Source: Mixophyes australis
Taxonomy: Eukaryota > Chordata > Amphibia > Anura > Limnodynastidae
Direction of reading: 5' to 3'
DNA length: 64,000 nucleotides
Assembly (NCBI GenBank): GCA_036250195.1
Contig: JAVHZZ010000002.1
Span: 71,538,205 to 71,602,204 of the forward strand
Position numbers and translations under genes: made by a program. Shown piece by piece: positions 31,966 through 44,423 of the stretch (position 1 is its first letter; each line of letters starts with the position of its first letter). The notes under the pieces are model-generated. The model did not search any database, was not told the origin of the DNA, and saw only the letters and a program-made list of their open reading frames with translations.

Positions 31966-33178
31966 TGCCTTACTCTCCTTAATGACTCAAACCCTATATG
32001 TTTAATTTTTGCAGAGAACCATTCCATTCACTTATTCTGCCTTAGTGAATTTAATCAAATTTAATTATTTGCACCAGTTTTTTGCAGCGCTGTATTTTTT
32101 TTAGTTTTTCTGTCTTGAGTTGGGACATACAGCAAGGTCCTCTATTACAGATGCAACTTAATTTTCCAACTGGTAAGAAGCAAGCTCAGCGCCACAATTT
32201 GCTCTTTGGTTATATTTTATAGACTCATAAACAAACAGTAAATGTAAAATGTAACTTTCATTAGGTATATATAACATAGACGGAAATTACCTTAAAGCAT
32301 TAAAATTATCCAAAGTGATTTATTTGGAAATGGCTTAAGCAATATGTAAAGGATGCAACATTTATATCACTCCTTGTCCACACTGGAGAGATTAGAATCA
32401 ATAACTATACCGCTATATAATTCAGTACAATGTTGTATCCTTAAGATATTGCTTAAGCTTATTTATACTGTCTGATTTCCAAATTATTATTTTAATACTT
32501 GAAGGTAATTTCAGTATATATTTCAGTATATATTAAATATACCTAATAAAAGTTACAGCAAAGGTGACACCAGTCATAAATGATGTGGGAAGTCCAGGGG
32601 CAGAGCCTCTTGTACCTTGTGGAAGGGGTCATGTTGGAGGGTCTGTCGAATTATAGTTTGCTTAAATTTCAGTTATTAGGTCTTTTATTTCAATTCTATG
32701 CAATATTTATGTTTTACATGTTAATTTTAGTTGTTATATAAAATACTTGTTATTTTTGGTTTGATGCTGTGGCTTACATATAGTATATTATGATTCTATA
32801 AATTACTATTGGCATTGCATCTCAAAAATTACTGTCTTATATGGTGCAGTAGGAAGTAGCATGGACACACTATACATTGTATTTTAACTATATATAATTT
32901 TTTTTAAAAACAAAAAAAACATTGTGGTTTTGTGCATTTTCCCAGTGCTCCAGGTGCTTTGCACAAAAAGGGAATTGATCAGGGTGGGCAGAAGACAATT
33001 CGTGATAAATACGTTTGTGCTGAGGCTTTATATTGCACTGCACCAGCAACGTCATATCAGCACGCAACAATATCGTACATGAAGCCCACAGCAGGTGGGC
33101 CTGTGTACTTTAAATGCCAGGGCTGATCTTTAGTCCCAGTCCGGCCCTGTGGACAAGGAAGTATCTAATATGAACCAT
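31966..33178. other. No supported gene; possible DNA element end near 33120
   Basis: AT-rich sequence. CCAGTCCGGCCCTG near 33140 looks like the right end of another CAGGGCCGGACTGG-type hAT element, but I could not place its left end or TSD. Confidence 0.4.
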
Positions 33179-33511
33179 GGGCCTGATTCATTAAGGATCT
33201 TAACTTAAGAAACTTCTTATATAAGTCTCCTGGACAAAACCATGTTACAATGCAAGGGGTGCAAACTAGTTTTCTGTTTTGCACATAAGTTAAATACTGA
33301 CTGTTTTGTCATGTAGCACACAAATATCAACTTTAAATTTCAGTGTACAAATAAGCTAACAAGTATTTGTGTGTTACATGAAAAAACAGTCAGTATTTAA
33401 CTTATGTGCAAAACAGAAAACTAGTTTGCACCCCTTGCATTGTAACATGGTTTTGTCCAGGAGACTGAAATAAGATACCTCTTCATTTAAGATACTTAAT
33501 GAATCAGGCCC
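33179..33511. mobile_element. Palindromic MITE with GGGCCTGATTCATTAAG ends
   Basis: A 17-bp exact inverted pair bounds 333 bp whose arms are complementary for over 100 bp, for example AACATGGTTTTGTCCAGGAG on the right. CAT flanks both ends. The same family is at 51653-51925, and related ends occur at 5602 and 8831. Confidence 0.9.
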
Positions 33512-33514
33512 CAT

Positions 33515-34654
33515 GTGTTTCAGGATATGCCTTTACATAAATAGGAAAAGATAATTTGAAGTTCTTGCGTCAAACCTTAGAACTAAAGTAAATGATTCCA
33601 GAACATTATAATTCAAATACTCAAATTATTTTGTGCAATGAAACAAAGAGTTTGCTCTTCTCTACTGTTACTGTAATAAATACAGCAACTGCTGTATTAC
33701 CATAAATTACTAATATGTCACCTATGCTCCCTGAAAATCGGGGCTATGAGGAGGGGGTGTGTGTGTGCAGGAGGACCAATCGAAGCTGCAACCACCAAAA
33801 TTGCTGCTCTTGATTGGCCCTCCCACTCATACACACTGTCTGCATCTACAGTATTTTAAAGTGGTGAACTCAAGTGTTCTGCCGCTTAGGTGCTTTAAGT
33901 GTCACCCTGTTTGCTCTTAGTAACTTAATAATACCAACTGATACCTATAGATTTTGCTTTCTTGTTACTGCCAAGTCACCTGTAGCTACTTAGGAAATAG
34001 CTGCTATACAACTAACACCTCTTTCTACCAGAATTATAAACTCAATTTCAAAATATGCAGTAGTGCTCCTGCAGCTCGCTAGTTTAGAAATCTTTATGAG
34101 ATTCATAAATCCAGTGTTTATTTTACATCTTTAACTCCAACAACATTTTTAGGGAATCTCTACACCCAAATCTTTTGATGATAATTGACACCAAAACGTA
34201 TACAAACATGAAACAACTCTATCCTTTTAAGACTGTGTTTAATAATTAACTCTATAAGATCATTTTAATGGATTGAACTTTAATGTTATAAGGATGGCTG
34301 AAAAGATTGCCTTTCAGTTAAACAGATGTTCATTTTAAATAGCAATACTAAGGAAGTTGACTTGATTTTTGAAAACACTTCAAATGCTTTTTTTTTCTTT
34401 TCTGGTATGATGTATTTCTCTGCTGTTGAAAGTCTAGTCATACCAGAGTACCAACAGTGATCTTGAAACATTGTTTCTGCAACCCAGCCTTTGTCACCAG
34501 CCATCATTCTGTTGGTGCTTAATTAGGATCAGCGAATCACTGGTGTGGATTTGTACTGTACTGGTCAGGTGAAGAAAACAATATTCACAAAGTCTTTCTT
34601 ACACAACTGCTTTACTGATCATAGTACAGTTTCATAACTCAGCCTTACATGGAC

Positions 34655-34700
<46 letters not shown>

Positions 34701-34980
34701 ATGTGTCTCTGTCCATGTATGCATTCAATTGATGATAATAATAATAATAATAAGTATAGAGTATTGTACTATTATTGTTTTCCTCCATAGGGATCTATGT
34801 AATTTATTTTTAACTGATTTCAAGCTGCATTAATCATAGAATGAATACAGCTCAACACTATCAAATATGTAATAAAACCCAAGAGCATATTTCCTAAATA
34901 TGCTCAGTTTGGGTCTCCTTCCCTCTCTTGTCTTTTATTTTTCCTTAGTTTTGGATGTTCTTTTTTTTTCTTTCTTTAAG
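33515..34980. other. No recognisable gene; microsatellites only
   Basis: Contains a TTA run at about 34656-34697 and a TAA run at about 34735-34753. Nothing else can be supported. Confidence 0.5.
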
Positions 34981-34989
34981 TATGTCTTT

Positions 34990-35695
34990 TTATCAAGGAG
35001 CAGGAGCCAGCTTCTACTGCTGCAGGAAGTGAGCTCGAAGAACAGGCATCAGACAGGTGAACACAGGTGGTTTAAATAGCGCTCCATGATCATGCGGCCA
35101 ATGAGGGAAGAGAGGAGGTTTCAAAGGAGGACTGCGATTCTGCACATGCGCAGGTCCGACCGCAAGATGGTGCCCGTAATGGAACTAATGTGCCAATATA
35201 TGCCGGTATCAGCGCCTGCGAGAGGAAGGTACAGACGCTGGTAACCCGTATGTGGGGCAGGAGCATAACAACCTGTGGCTAATCTGCAGAACATTGCGTA
35301 TCATCATCAATCTTGCTTCCAGGCTATACTGCCAATCAGGCACTCAGCTCTCCAGTTACCTGTAGTTATCCCTTCTCTGTTGAACTCCTGTGTTCCTGTT
35401 CCACGGTCAAGCATTCCTCTTCTCTCTGACGCCATTTGGCCGGCAGTTGCTGTGCATGTGCAAGCCCGGCACTTTTCAAATGTCTCCTGGATTCACATTG
35501 GCTGGCAGTAGATCAGTTCACTATTTGAAGCACTTCCTCCTATCTACCATTGTCAGATCTTCAGGTGACTCTCTGACTCCTGTCATCTTGTATCATTTGT
35601 TCCTGTGTTACGGTTCCATGAGCAAGAACTCTGGCTATCTGCAGAACATTGTGTATCATCATCGATCCTGCTTCCAGGCTATACTGATCTCTTTA
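34990..35695 (-). mobile_element. Probable LTR-type insertion into the L2 remnant
   Basis: On the minus strand a TGTTATGCTCC start near 35270 precedes a CCAAT box and CTATTTAAACC, then sequence very like part of the solo LTR at 36393-37605 (GCCTGTTCTTCGAGCTCACTTCC). Sequence from 35270 to 35695 holds a direct repeat around CTGCAGAACATTG (35281 and 35639). Ends and TSD are not resolved. The L2 reading frame stops at its right border. Confidence 0.45.
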
Positions 35696-36392
35696 GAATT
35701 GGTGAGATGAGAGCATGTTTAAAGGAGAATGGAAATATGCCACTAGAGAGAGACAGTTTGAGGAGGTGAGTTCGAGGTGGCCATGCAGCGGAGGAGAGGG
35801 AGCGGAGAAGTTGGTAGGGAATAGAGTCAAGGGGACAGGTTGTAGGGCGAGATGATGAGATGAGTCTAGTGACTTTGTTTTCAGTTACAGGAGAGAATGA
35901 ATTAAGGGTGGGTTGGGGAGTTCAGGTGAAAGTGGGTAGAGTGGATTTTTTTGTTGAAGTATATAGCAAATTCATGGGTTGTGAGGGAGAAAAGGGGAGG
36001 AGATGTAGGTTCAGGTGGGTAGAGAAGTGAGCTGAAGGTAGCAAAGAGGTGACATGGGTCAGGGTGGATATTAGAGATTTGCAGAATGTTTGGCAATTGA
36101 AAGGGCAGTGCTATAGGATGAATTAACAGTGGACAAAATCAGGATAGGAAGGAGATTTCCTCCAGTGGCGTCCTGCAGTGCAGGAACACTTGTGAAGGTA
36201 GGAAGTCTGTTTGGTGGGCCATGGTTGGGTTTTGACTCCTTGGAGACTGTATGTGGTAGCTGGAGCTGCATTGTCTATGGCTGAAGTGAGTGTTTTGTTG
36301 TAGAAAGAGGCGGCGTGATTAGGGCAGCACAATGCAGACATAGGAGACAATAGTTGTTTTAGTGAAGAAGAGAAGTGGATTGGGTTAAGGGT
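35696..36392 (-). pseudogene. L2-type LINE ORF2, linker and start of reverse transcriptase
   Basis: Minus-strand frames show the linker (NPIHFSSSLKQLLSPMSALC, then TLTSAIDNAAPATT), a proline-rich DPCHLFATFSSLLYPPEP stretch near 36050, and the reverse transcriptase entry PTTCPLDSIPYQLL and FKHALISPILKR near 35850-35700. It continues in frame from 37611 once the LTR and one TSD are removed. The polymerase catalytic core is missing. Confidence 0.8.
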
Positions 36393-37605
36393 TGTCATGG
36401 TTGGCTTATGGGAAAGAGAATCCCTAGGCTCTGCTCAACATGACTTGGCCCACCCACAGGCGCGGAGTCTAACAAGCAGCTGGTTTTCACCAGGACCCCC
36501 GCAAGGAGGTATGGTCTTAGTGGTACCAAACCTGCAGGTAGCGGTCCTGTGAGTGGGTGAACAGCAGAACGGTGTAGAGGAGCCAGGTGAAGCAGGTGGA
36601 GACTTTAGAGCCCGCAGATATATGGTATGGAAACAGGAACAACAATGAGAAGACTGATGAGCAGCAACAAATGAAGCACTAGGAGAACGGATGTCCTGAG
36701 GTAATACAAAGGGAGAGCAGGAGCTGTCACAATGGTGTATCCAAGAGTGATTAGAAGAGATACTGGAACAGCGGGAGTTCAGCACTAGATTTATGCTGAG
36801 CACACGGGGAAGCAGAGGTAACCTGGGACAACCGCCAATGAGTCATCAAGGTAGTTGCGGCTCTGAGTGGTAGCAGTTAGAGAACTGGAGCTGTCACGAT
36901 GAAGTACATCAGAGATGGTATTGTAGTACTGGAGCAGCAATAGTTCAATACAGCCGGAGACTGAGAGCAGATTAAAGTAGCGGAGGTAACTCGTAGTAAC
37001 AGCTGATGAGTCACAATAATAGTAGTGGGTCAGAGTGGTAGTGATGAGAGAACCGGAGCTGTCATGATGAAGTACACTGGAGATGGCAATAGTGGTACTG
37101 GAGCAGCGATAGTTCAACACAGCCGGAGACTGAGAGCAGACTGAAATAGTGGAGGTAACTCGTAGTAACAGCTGATGAGTCCCAATAATAGTAGTGGGTC
37201 AGAGTGGTAGTGATGAGAGAACCGGAGCTGTCACGATGAAGTACACTGGAGATGGTAAGATAGGTACTGGAGCAGCAATGGTTCAGCACAGGACACGAAC
37301 TGAGAGCAGGCTGGAATAGCGGAGACCCACAAGGAGAATAGGAACCTGAACCACAGGCTACAGGAAGTGAGCTTGAAGAACAGGCATCAGACAGGTGAAT
37401 CCAGGAGGTTTAAATAGGGCTCCAGAAAAGCTCAGCCAATGACAAGAGGGAGGAGGAGCAGGAGTGCAATAGACTTGCACCTGCGCAGAACTGAGTATAG
37501 CTGAATGAATGAATGAAGTTTGTCTGACGCTGGGACATGGCAATTTCCAGATGAATGAAATGCAGGTAACGAGACAGATACTATTTGCGGGACTGAAGCG
37601 TTGCA
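36393..37605 (-). mobile_element. Solo LTR, 1.21 kb, with internal tandem repeats
   Basis: The element begins TGTCATGG and ends GTTGCA on the plus strand, keeping the TG...CA rule. It is flanked by an exact 5-bp TSD, AGGGT (36388-36392, 37606-37610). On the minus strand a CCAAT-like TCATTGGC and TATA-like CTATTTAAACC near 37412 precede the probable transcript start. About 3.5 copies of a 169-bp unit occupy 36715-37330. No coding region or second LTR is present. It interrupts the L2 frame between codons. Confidence 0.88.
36715..37330 (-). repeat. 169-bp tandem repeat in LTR
   Basis: GGAGCTGTCA recurs at 36887, 37055 and 37224 with the whole unit conserved between them. Confidence 0.9.
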
Positions 37606-37610
37606 AGGGT

Positions 37611-38990
37611 ACTTAGGTGTTGTTGTGTACATCTGGATATGAGTGCAGGGGGGGCATGTGGTAAGGTGAGGCTGAAGAAAAGGAAGTTGTGGTCGGAGAG
37701 TGGGATGGCTAAGTTGGTGAAACTAGAAATGGAGCAGTAGCGGGAGAAGACAAGGTCAAGGGAGAGTCCATCACACTGGGTGGGAGATGAAGTCCACTGG
37801 GAGAGAGCAAAGGAGCAAGTAAGTGAAAGAAGTTTAGTGGTAGAACAGACAGTGGAACTATCAATGAGAATTTTGAAATCACCTAGTATGAGAGTAGGCA
37901 AGTCAAAGGATAGGAAATAAGTGAGCCAGGCTACTAAGTTGTCAAGAAATTTGGAAAATAGATCTGGGGGGCGATAAATGACCGCAATATGAAGGTGAAG
38001 AGGATAAAATAGACAGATAGTGTGAACTTCAAAGGAAGAGAATTATAGTGAGGGTTCAGAGGGTATGACTTGGAAGGTGCAACTTGGAGAAATTAGAATG
38101 CCTACTCCACCACCTTGTCTGTTTTTGGGTCTGGGTGTATAGCTGAGGGAGAGTCCACACAGAAGAGAGCTGCAGGGGATATAGTGTCAGAGGAGGTGAG
38201 CCAAGTTTCTGTAATGACCAGGAGGGATTTAGAAATGAATAGATCATGAATTGATGCAAGTTTGTTACAAACAGATCTGGCATTTCATAGTGCACAGAAG
38301 AAGGGAAGAGTGGGTAGTGGAGATATGTGGATAAGGTTGGCGGGATTGCAAGTACGGAGTGGACATAAAGGTTTGGGAAGGAAAAAGGAGTGTGAGCAGA
38401 GAGTGTGTATTGTACGGGGTCCAGGGTTAGGTGAGATGTCACCAGCAGCCATGAGAAGGAGCAGGGTAAAGAAGAGGACATGCGAGGAGGATTTGTGGGT
38501 GTAAGGTTTATTTCTATTTATGTAGGCTGGTGAGTGTAGCGTTTGCAGGAGGCAACACAGTTCATGTGTACAGACTAGCAAGGAGGGAAGTGGTGAAGGG
38601 GAAAACAAAATAGGGGAAGGAAAAATTGTATGATGGAGAAAGAAGAGGAGTTTGAAAAGGAGTGTGGTGATAGTAAATAGGGGAGAATATAAATTGAGTA
38701 GGTGCATGATGAAGACATGTGAGAGATGTGAATGAATGTGTATTAGCTGGGATAGGTAATGAGAGAGTGGAAAGGAACAATTGATCCAATTGGTGCAGGA
38801 CAATGAAAGAGGTGAAGGATACTTTACTGCCCCCTGGCAGGGGTTAATGGAGTAGGTAATTTCTGTAGCTCTGACACGGCGAAGTCCAGAATGCTGACAG
38901 TTGGGTGCAGAGGGTCCAGCAGCCAAACAGAATTGGCAACATCAATCGCAATTGAGCTCAGTGGGCAGCTGAAAAGATGTTGAAATATCA
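37611..38990 (-). pseudogene. L2-type LINE ORF2, N-terminus and endonuclease
   Basis: The minus-strand frame at 38926-38285 starts the ORF. It has a hydrophobic stretch and then GDISPNPGP at 38417-38443, a variant of the 2A-like motif often found ahead of the endonuclease in CR1/L2-group LINEs. Beyond it, shifted frames show ITETWLTSSDT near 38220, GGGVGILIS near 38100, GDFKILID near 37880 (the usual N of GDFN is K) and LSDHNFLFFSL near 37720. These are endonuclease motifs. Several frameshifts make it dead. Confidence 0.85.
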
Positions 38991-41920
38991 ATGACAGTTA
39001 AGCTCTGTCGGTCCCACAGCTCAAAGTATGACCAATATCTGAACATTTTGACGATCGGGATGAATGTTACATCAGAATTGTTGGATAATGACCACATTCC
39101 TGATCAGATGTGGTCATCATCCAACAGGGTCTCCATCATTTTGAACATCCAATGGCTCACCATCAGATGTGGATCAGGATTGGTTGACTTTTTGTGCCAA
39201 ATACACAGCCATTTGTAGCCTATTAGTTCAAAGTGGCCTAATTGGCTCCCCAAATCGTATTGTGTATGAGCACTTTTAGCCTTTGTATTATTGTAAAACA
39301 TAATGCCTGTTTTATGAGTTGGACTAATTGAAAATTTTCAAGAAATATTCTCTAATATATATGTAAGTTATTCCATACAGTGATCCTATTTTCTCTACAA
39401 TATTTGCAAGCATTAAAGAGACTGCTTGCTCTGCCAAGATAAATCAAAACACCATCCATTGTCAATAAAACAGTGCACCCAATGAGCCAAAGGGTCATTA
39501 AAAAACTGACAAGCACCTGCTGTCTTTTACTAAACAATAACTCTTGATGTACAACCACCTCTCAGATATGGGCGTGTCTATGTCTAAATGAGAATGCCAT
39601 CCACGCTTATGTCACTTAATAAAGGTCAAGTGGATTCTCCTGCAGACAAAAGATATATAAAATATAACTTTTATATGGATTTTGATTTCAACAAAAATAC
39701 ATTAAAAAAAATAATAACATTAAAATGATCTTTTTTTAAAAAAAAAACAAAAAACCTCTTTATTTAAAGAGGAAACAGCAGAAAGAATACAAACATCATA
39801 TTAAACAAAAGAATATTAATACAAAATAGTTTTATGTGTTATATCAATGTCAAATGTCTTTTTAATAATAACCGATAATAAAAACATACACTTTTTTCAA
39901 AGTATATATCTAGTGTAATGCTCCTTTAGTCATATCTTCATGTTATAATCATCTAGAAAAGCAGAATACGATATAAGTCTTTTGAAATTTTACTGTTTCA
40001 TTTTAAAATGTGTAACGTTTAGTTTTATTTATTATGATTTATTCAGTTATAATTTATTTATTTAAAATGAATTATTTTTATTTATTCATTGTTAATTTTA
40101 TCTAGTGGAAAAATGAAGTATAGATGGTATCTAAAATAGAGAGCACTGTAATAACCATGATATAATACATTCTAGTAACAGCTATGCAAATAGAGAGGTT
40201 TGAAACAATGTGAGACATAAGTCATAGTTGGGCACCTTAAATTATGAATGAAGATCCTGTTTCCACCGTTATTTTATACTCGTTTCTATTGTGCTTCACT
40301 GTGTGGCAGAGAAGCCCAAGAGAGATCTTTATCCCAACTCCCTGCACTCAGGACCTAAGGTCAGTGGGACAATCACCCCAAATGAGGACTATACTCCTAG
40401 ATTTGCGACGTATGCATGTGTGCATGCCGTGAGCCCCACAACCAGCCCCTTGTCTCATATTGTGCCCCTCCCCCTGCCAACAACCCCCCTGACCTTACGC
40501 TTGTCACACATAATCCTCTGAGCCAACTCTTACCTTGCTTTGGTGTCCAGGATTGAGGGGAACACATGGCTACTCTTCAGCATGCCCCTGTTTGTTATCT
40601 ATAAAGCAAGTCAAATAAGACAATGGTAACAAAGGATCTGCTGTACCTTTGACCTTTTGAATAGAAATAGAGATGCATGAATCTGTCATGGTTCATTTTG
40701 CGGAAAGCTGTGCAATAGCTAGCCAATGGTTTTATCTTCAGAAAATCAAATCATAATTTCATTTGATTTTTCACAGTAACCTACGTCAAGTAATTAACCT
40801 TCTCCCTTTGGCTAAAAATCACTGATTGTTGAATTGTTTAACTTATCTCTAAATAGAAATAACACAGTTACTTTGTAAAAAATAAATCACCGTTATTATA
40901 GGAATGTATCCGCATGTCCTTTTGTTTTCCCTTGATTGTGTTGCTTGCTCCCTGGAAGTTGCCCGATTTCTGAGTACATACAGTATGAAAGTAGAAATGG
41001 ATTGGGTGAATTATCTGTTATTAACATTATTGCATTATTGTTCCTAAACCTTTCTCTTATTATATTGACAAAGCAGATAGCTAGCATACCTTGCAACAAC
41101 CCAGCAAATGAAAAGAAATAACCCAATTATGGAAGGACCCTTATTTCTGGTATATTACAATGAAGAATAATATACTTAGATGTGCCTAAATACAACCATT
41201 GCAATAATGAAAATAAAGTGCCCTAGATGTGTACTCTTGTCACCTACATATATAGGATTCCTGTCGTCGCCTATTGTTTCCTAAGACTTGCTTAGCACTT
41301 TGAGTGATAGTTTGAGATTGCTATTATAAGCTATAAGCATCGTGGTTTCACTCTGGGTCACAATGCTGGCTTAGTTGTGCTATAAAGCACTAATTTAAAT
41401 TTTACTTATGTTTGCAAGCCCATCCTGTAATTTAAAAGGCCATAACTTGCTTTTTTTCTCTTTGTCGTTGGGGAATGTAAGACAGACACAGTATTGACAC
41501 AACTGTGTCAAGTCTTAGGTCTTTCTGTTCAGGACAGAGATCTCCTACACTCAAACAATACAACATCTTTACCATAAATAGTGCACTCTCCATTAACACC
41601 AAAATGTGGGTGTTTACTGCAGTCTTTATATTACTCCTCTCTTACCTTTCACTTCATAATGCAGGAAGTCACTGATCCACTGGATATACAGTATACTTCT
41701 CAATGAGTTATATACAAACATCGAGTCCATCAGAAATTATCACCAAACACTGAATAGTGAACAAGAACACTTTATAAACAATTTAGATGTTCCTATCGTT
41801 TTGGAAAGGAAAGTATTTTGTAAAAGGCTGTTATTCTTATTGTACAAGCAGTACGCAATTACCTTTGTCATGGAACATCAAACTATATTATCCTGTATTC
41901 TGGCATAAAGTAGTACAACA
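38991..41920. other. No recognisable feature
   Basis: AT-rich sequence without supported genes. Small imperfect palindromes around GATCAGATGTGGTCATCATC at 39102-39180 are the only structure I noticed. Confidence 0.45.
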
Positions 41921-41924
41921 AATA

Positions 41925-42011
41925 CTATTATTATTATTCGATATTTATGTCTCACCAAAATATTATATAGCACTGGACAGAGAATATTTGACTGCATACT
42001 AAAATAACAAA

Positions 42012-42050
<39 letters not shown>

Positions 42051-42125
42051 TATTTTATTAGCTATTTATATGTTGCCAACATATTATGTAGCACTGTGCA
42101 GAGAATATTTGATCATTCACATTAA
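41925..42125 (-). repeat. Two LINE/SINE tail fragments with ATT microsatellite
   Basis: TAGCACTGGACAGAGAATAT near 41968 and TAGCACTGTGCAGAGAATAT near 42089 are reverse complements of a common L2/SINE 3' end (GTGCTATATAAATA-like). The ATT run at 42010-42048 is the expected tail repeat. Confidence 0.65.
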
Positions 42126-42449
42126 CAATGAAGTTTGCCCGTGAATATGTCCATCTGTGAGTTTTCATGCCCTACTGGACCCAGGGTAGTAAATTGTCTA
42201 TTGGCATGTAATGAATGCATTAGGGTGGTTTAATTTGAGAGGAAGGGCCAGACGTGGAAAGCAGATTTCCACTTTGCAAAATATCTTTGGACCACCCACA
42301 GTCACCCGCCACACCTATGGACAACATCTAGTAGGAGATTGGGGCTTTAATTGTAGAGGCGTACAAGAGAGAGTCTTTAGACGAGGAAGAGGACAACATT
42401 TTTTAAGTGAATTTAAAAAAAGTATGTTAGATACATTATTGCATAGCTT

Positions 42450-42450
<1 letters not shown>

Positions 42451-42486
<36 letters not shown>
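42451..42486 (+). repeat. CA dinucleotide microsatellite
   Basis: Uninterrupted CA repeat of about 18 units. Confidence 0.95.
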
Positions 42487-42489
<3 letters not shown>

Positions 42490-43101
42490 CGCTAAATGTC
42501 GAACGTTTTGGGGAGATTTTCTTGCTTGTGTTAAAATGTGCATCAACTTAAGATGACAATAATCTAAACTTCTTATTTGTAGCTATGCATTACCACACAT
42601 AGAAGAAAAAATAGATTTTGCTTGCAAGGTTTATGTGACCTTGAGGCTGATGTACATTATGCACAATGGATAAATATTTCTGAATGATATGGTATTAGCA
42701 GAGATTCTAATTTCGTTTTTAACTATAAAAGCCTGGAAAACCACAATGAGGACTTTCCTGTATTGGCAGAAACCTATTATCAGGGCACTTGTGCTGTTAT
42801 AAGTAATAGGTGTCAGCGGCGTTGTTGGTAAATGTTAACCCACCAGAAGCTTTTAGACTTAACCAATGTGTTGCTTTAATTTCAGAACTTGTTGTAACAG
42901 ATGATATGTACATATATACAGTTGCTCACAGTTGATACTGACTGCAACTAGAGATGGGCGGGTCCGGTTCTCCGAGAACCGAACCCACCCGAACTTTGGG
43001 TATCCGAGTACCGAGCTGAGCAGCTCGGTACTCTCCCGCCCATTCCGAATCCAAATCGAGGCCGAACGTCATTGTGACGTCGTCGGATCTCGGGGCTCGG
43101 T

Positions 43102-43128
43102 TCTCGCGATACTTCAACTTTATAAATA
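43102..43128 (+). promoter_or_regulatory. E2 promoter block: TCTCGCGATA plus TATA box
   Basis: TCTCGCGATA begins at 43102 and TATAAATA at 43121, the same 19-bp spacing as E1. CpG-rich GACGTCGTCGGATCTCGG lies just upstream. Confidence 0.7.
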
Positions 43129-43299
43129 CACGCCTCCACAGCAATCCATCGCCATTTGACAGAGGGAGAGAGCAGGGTGTAGTCATAGGCTAATTAGAGC
43201 AGGGACAGAGAATACAATATTGTTCTTGCAATTGCTCTAACCAAAATCGCTAGTGCAGAGAGGAGGATAGAGGTTTATTATTTTTTCTTCATATTTGGC

Positions 43300-44410
43300 A
43301 CTCCCCAGCGCTTTTGGGGTGTCCCCCATAATTGTGCATAAATATTTCTGGCTGTCAAAAGTCATATCTGTCAGCAGTATCTACTAAATAATTTTTAGCA
43401 CTCCTCAGTGCTTTTGGGGTGTCCTCCCTAATTGTGCATTAATATTTCTGGCTGTCAAAAGTCATATCTGTCAGCAGTATCTACTAAATAATTTTTAGCA
43501 CTCCTCAGTGCTTTTGGGGTGTCCTCCCTAATTGTGCATTAATATTTCTGGCTGTCAAAAGTCATATCTGTCAGCAGTATCTACTAAATAATTTTTAGCA
43601 CTCCTCAGTGCTTTTGGGGTGTCCTCCCTAATTGTGCATTAATATTTCTGGCTGTCAAAAGTCATATCTGTCAGCAGTATCTACCAAATAATTTTTAGCA
43701 CTCCTCAGTGCTTTTGGGGTGTCCTCCCTAATTGTGCATTAATATTTCTGGCTGTCAAAAGTTATTTCTGTCAGCAGTATCTACTAAATAATTTTTAGCA
43801 CACCTCAGTGCTTTTGGGGTGTCCTCCCTAATTGTGCATTAATATTTCTGGCTGTCAAAGGTCATTTCTGTCAGCAGTATCTACTAAATAATTTTTAGCA
43901 CACCTCAGTGCTTTTGGGGTGTCCTCCCTAATTGTGCATTAATATTTCTGGCTGTCAAAAGTCATATCTGTCAGCAGTATCTACTAAATAATTTTTAGCA
44001 CTCCTCAGTGCTTTTGGGGTGTCCTCCCTAATTGTGCATTAATATTTCTGGCTGTCAAAAGTCATTTCTGTCAGCAGTATCTACTAAATAATTTTTAGCA
44101 CACCTCAGTGCTTTTGGGGTGTCCTCCCTAATTGTGCATTAATATTTCTGGCTGTCAAAAGTCATATCTGTCAGCAGTATCTACTAAATAATTTTTAGCA
44201 CTCCTCAGTGCTTTTGGGGTGTCCTCCCTAATTGTGCATTAATATTTCTGGCTGTCAAAAGTCATTTCTGTCAGCAGTATCTACTAAATAATTTTTAGCA
44301 CACCTCAGTGCTTTTGGGGTGTCCTCCATAATTGTGCATTAATATTTCTGGCTGTCAAAAGTCATAACTGTCAGCAGAATCTACTAAATAATTTTTAGCA
44401 CTCCCCAGTG
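43300..44410 (+). repeat. 100-bp tandem array, 11 copies, in E2 leader
   Basis: CTCCTCAGTGCTTTTGGGGT recurs exactly every 100 bp (43401, 43501, 43601 and so on). The first copy and the last partial one (CTCCCCAGTG) are the most diverged. Units differ by only a few bases, mostly ATAT/ATTT and CTCC/CACC. The array ends 14 bp before the transposase ATG. Confidence 0.97.
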
Positions 44411-44423
44411 GTTTGCGCTCAGA

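Noticed and set aside
36991..37180. CTGATGAG strings as hammerhead ribozyme cores
   Set aside because: CTGATGAG appears in the LTR repeats, but the required GAAA partner and stems are not present at proper spacing.
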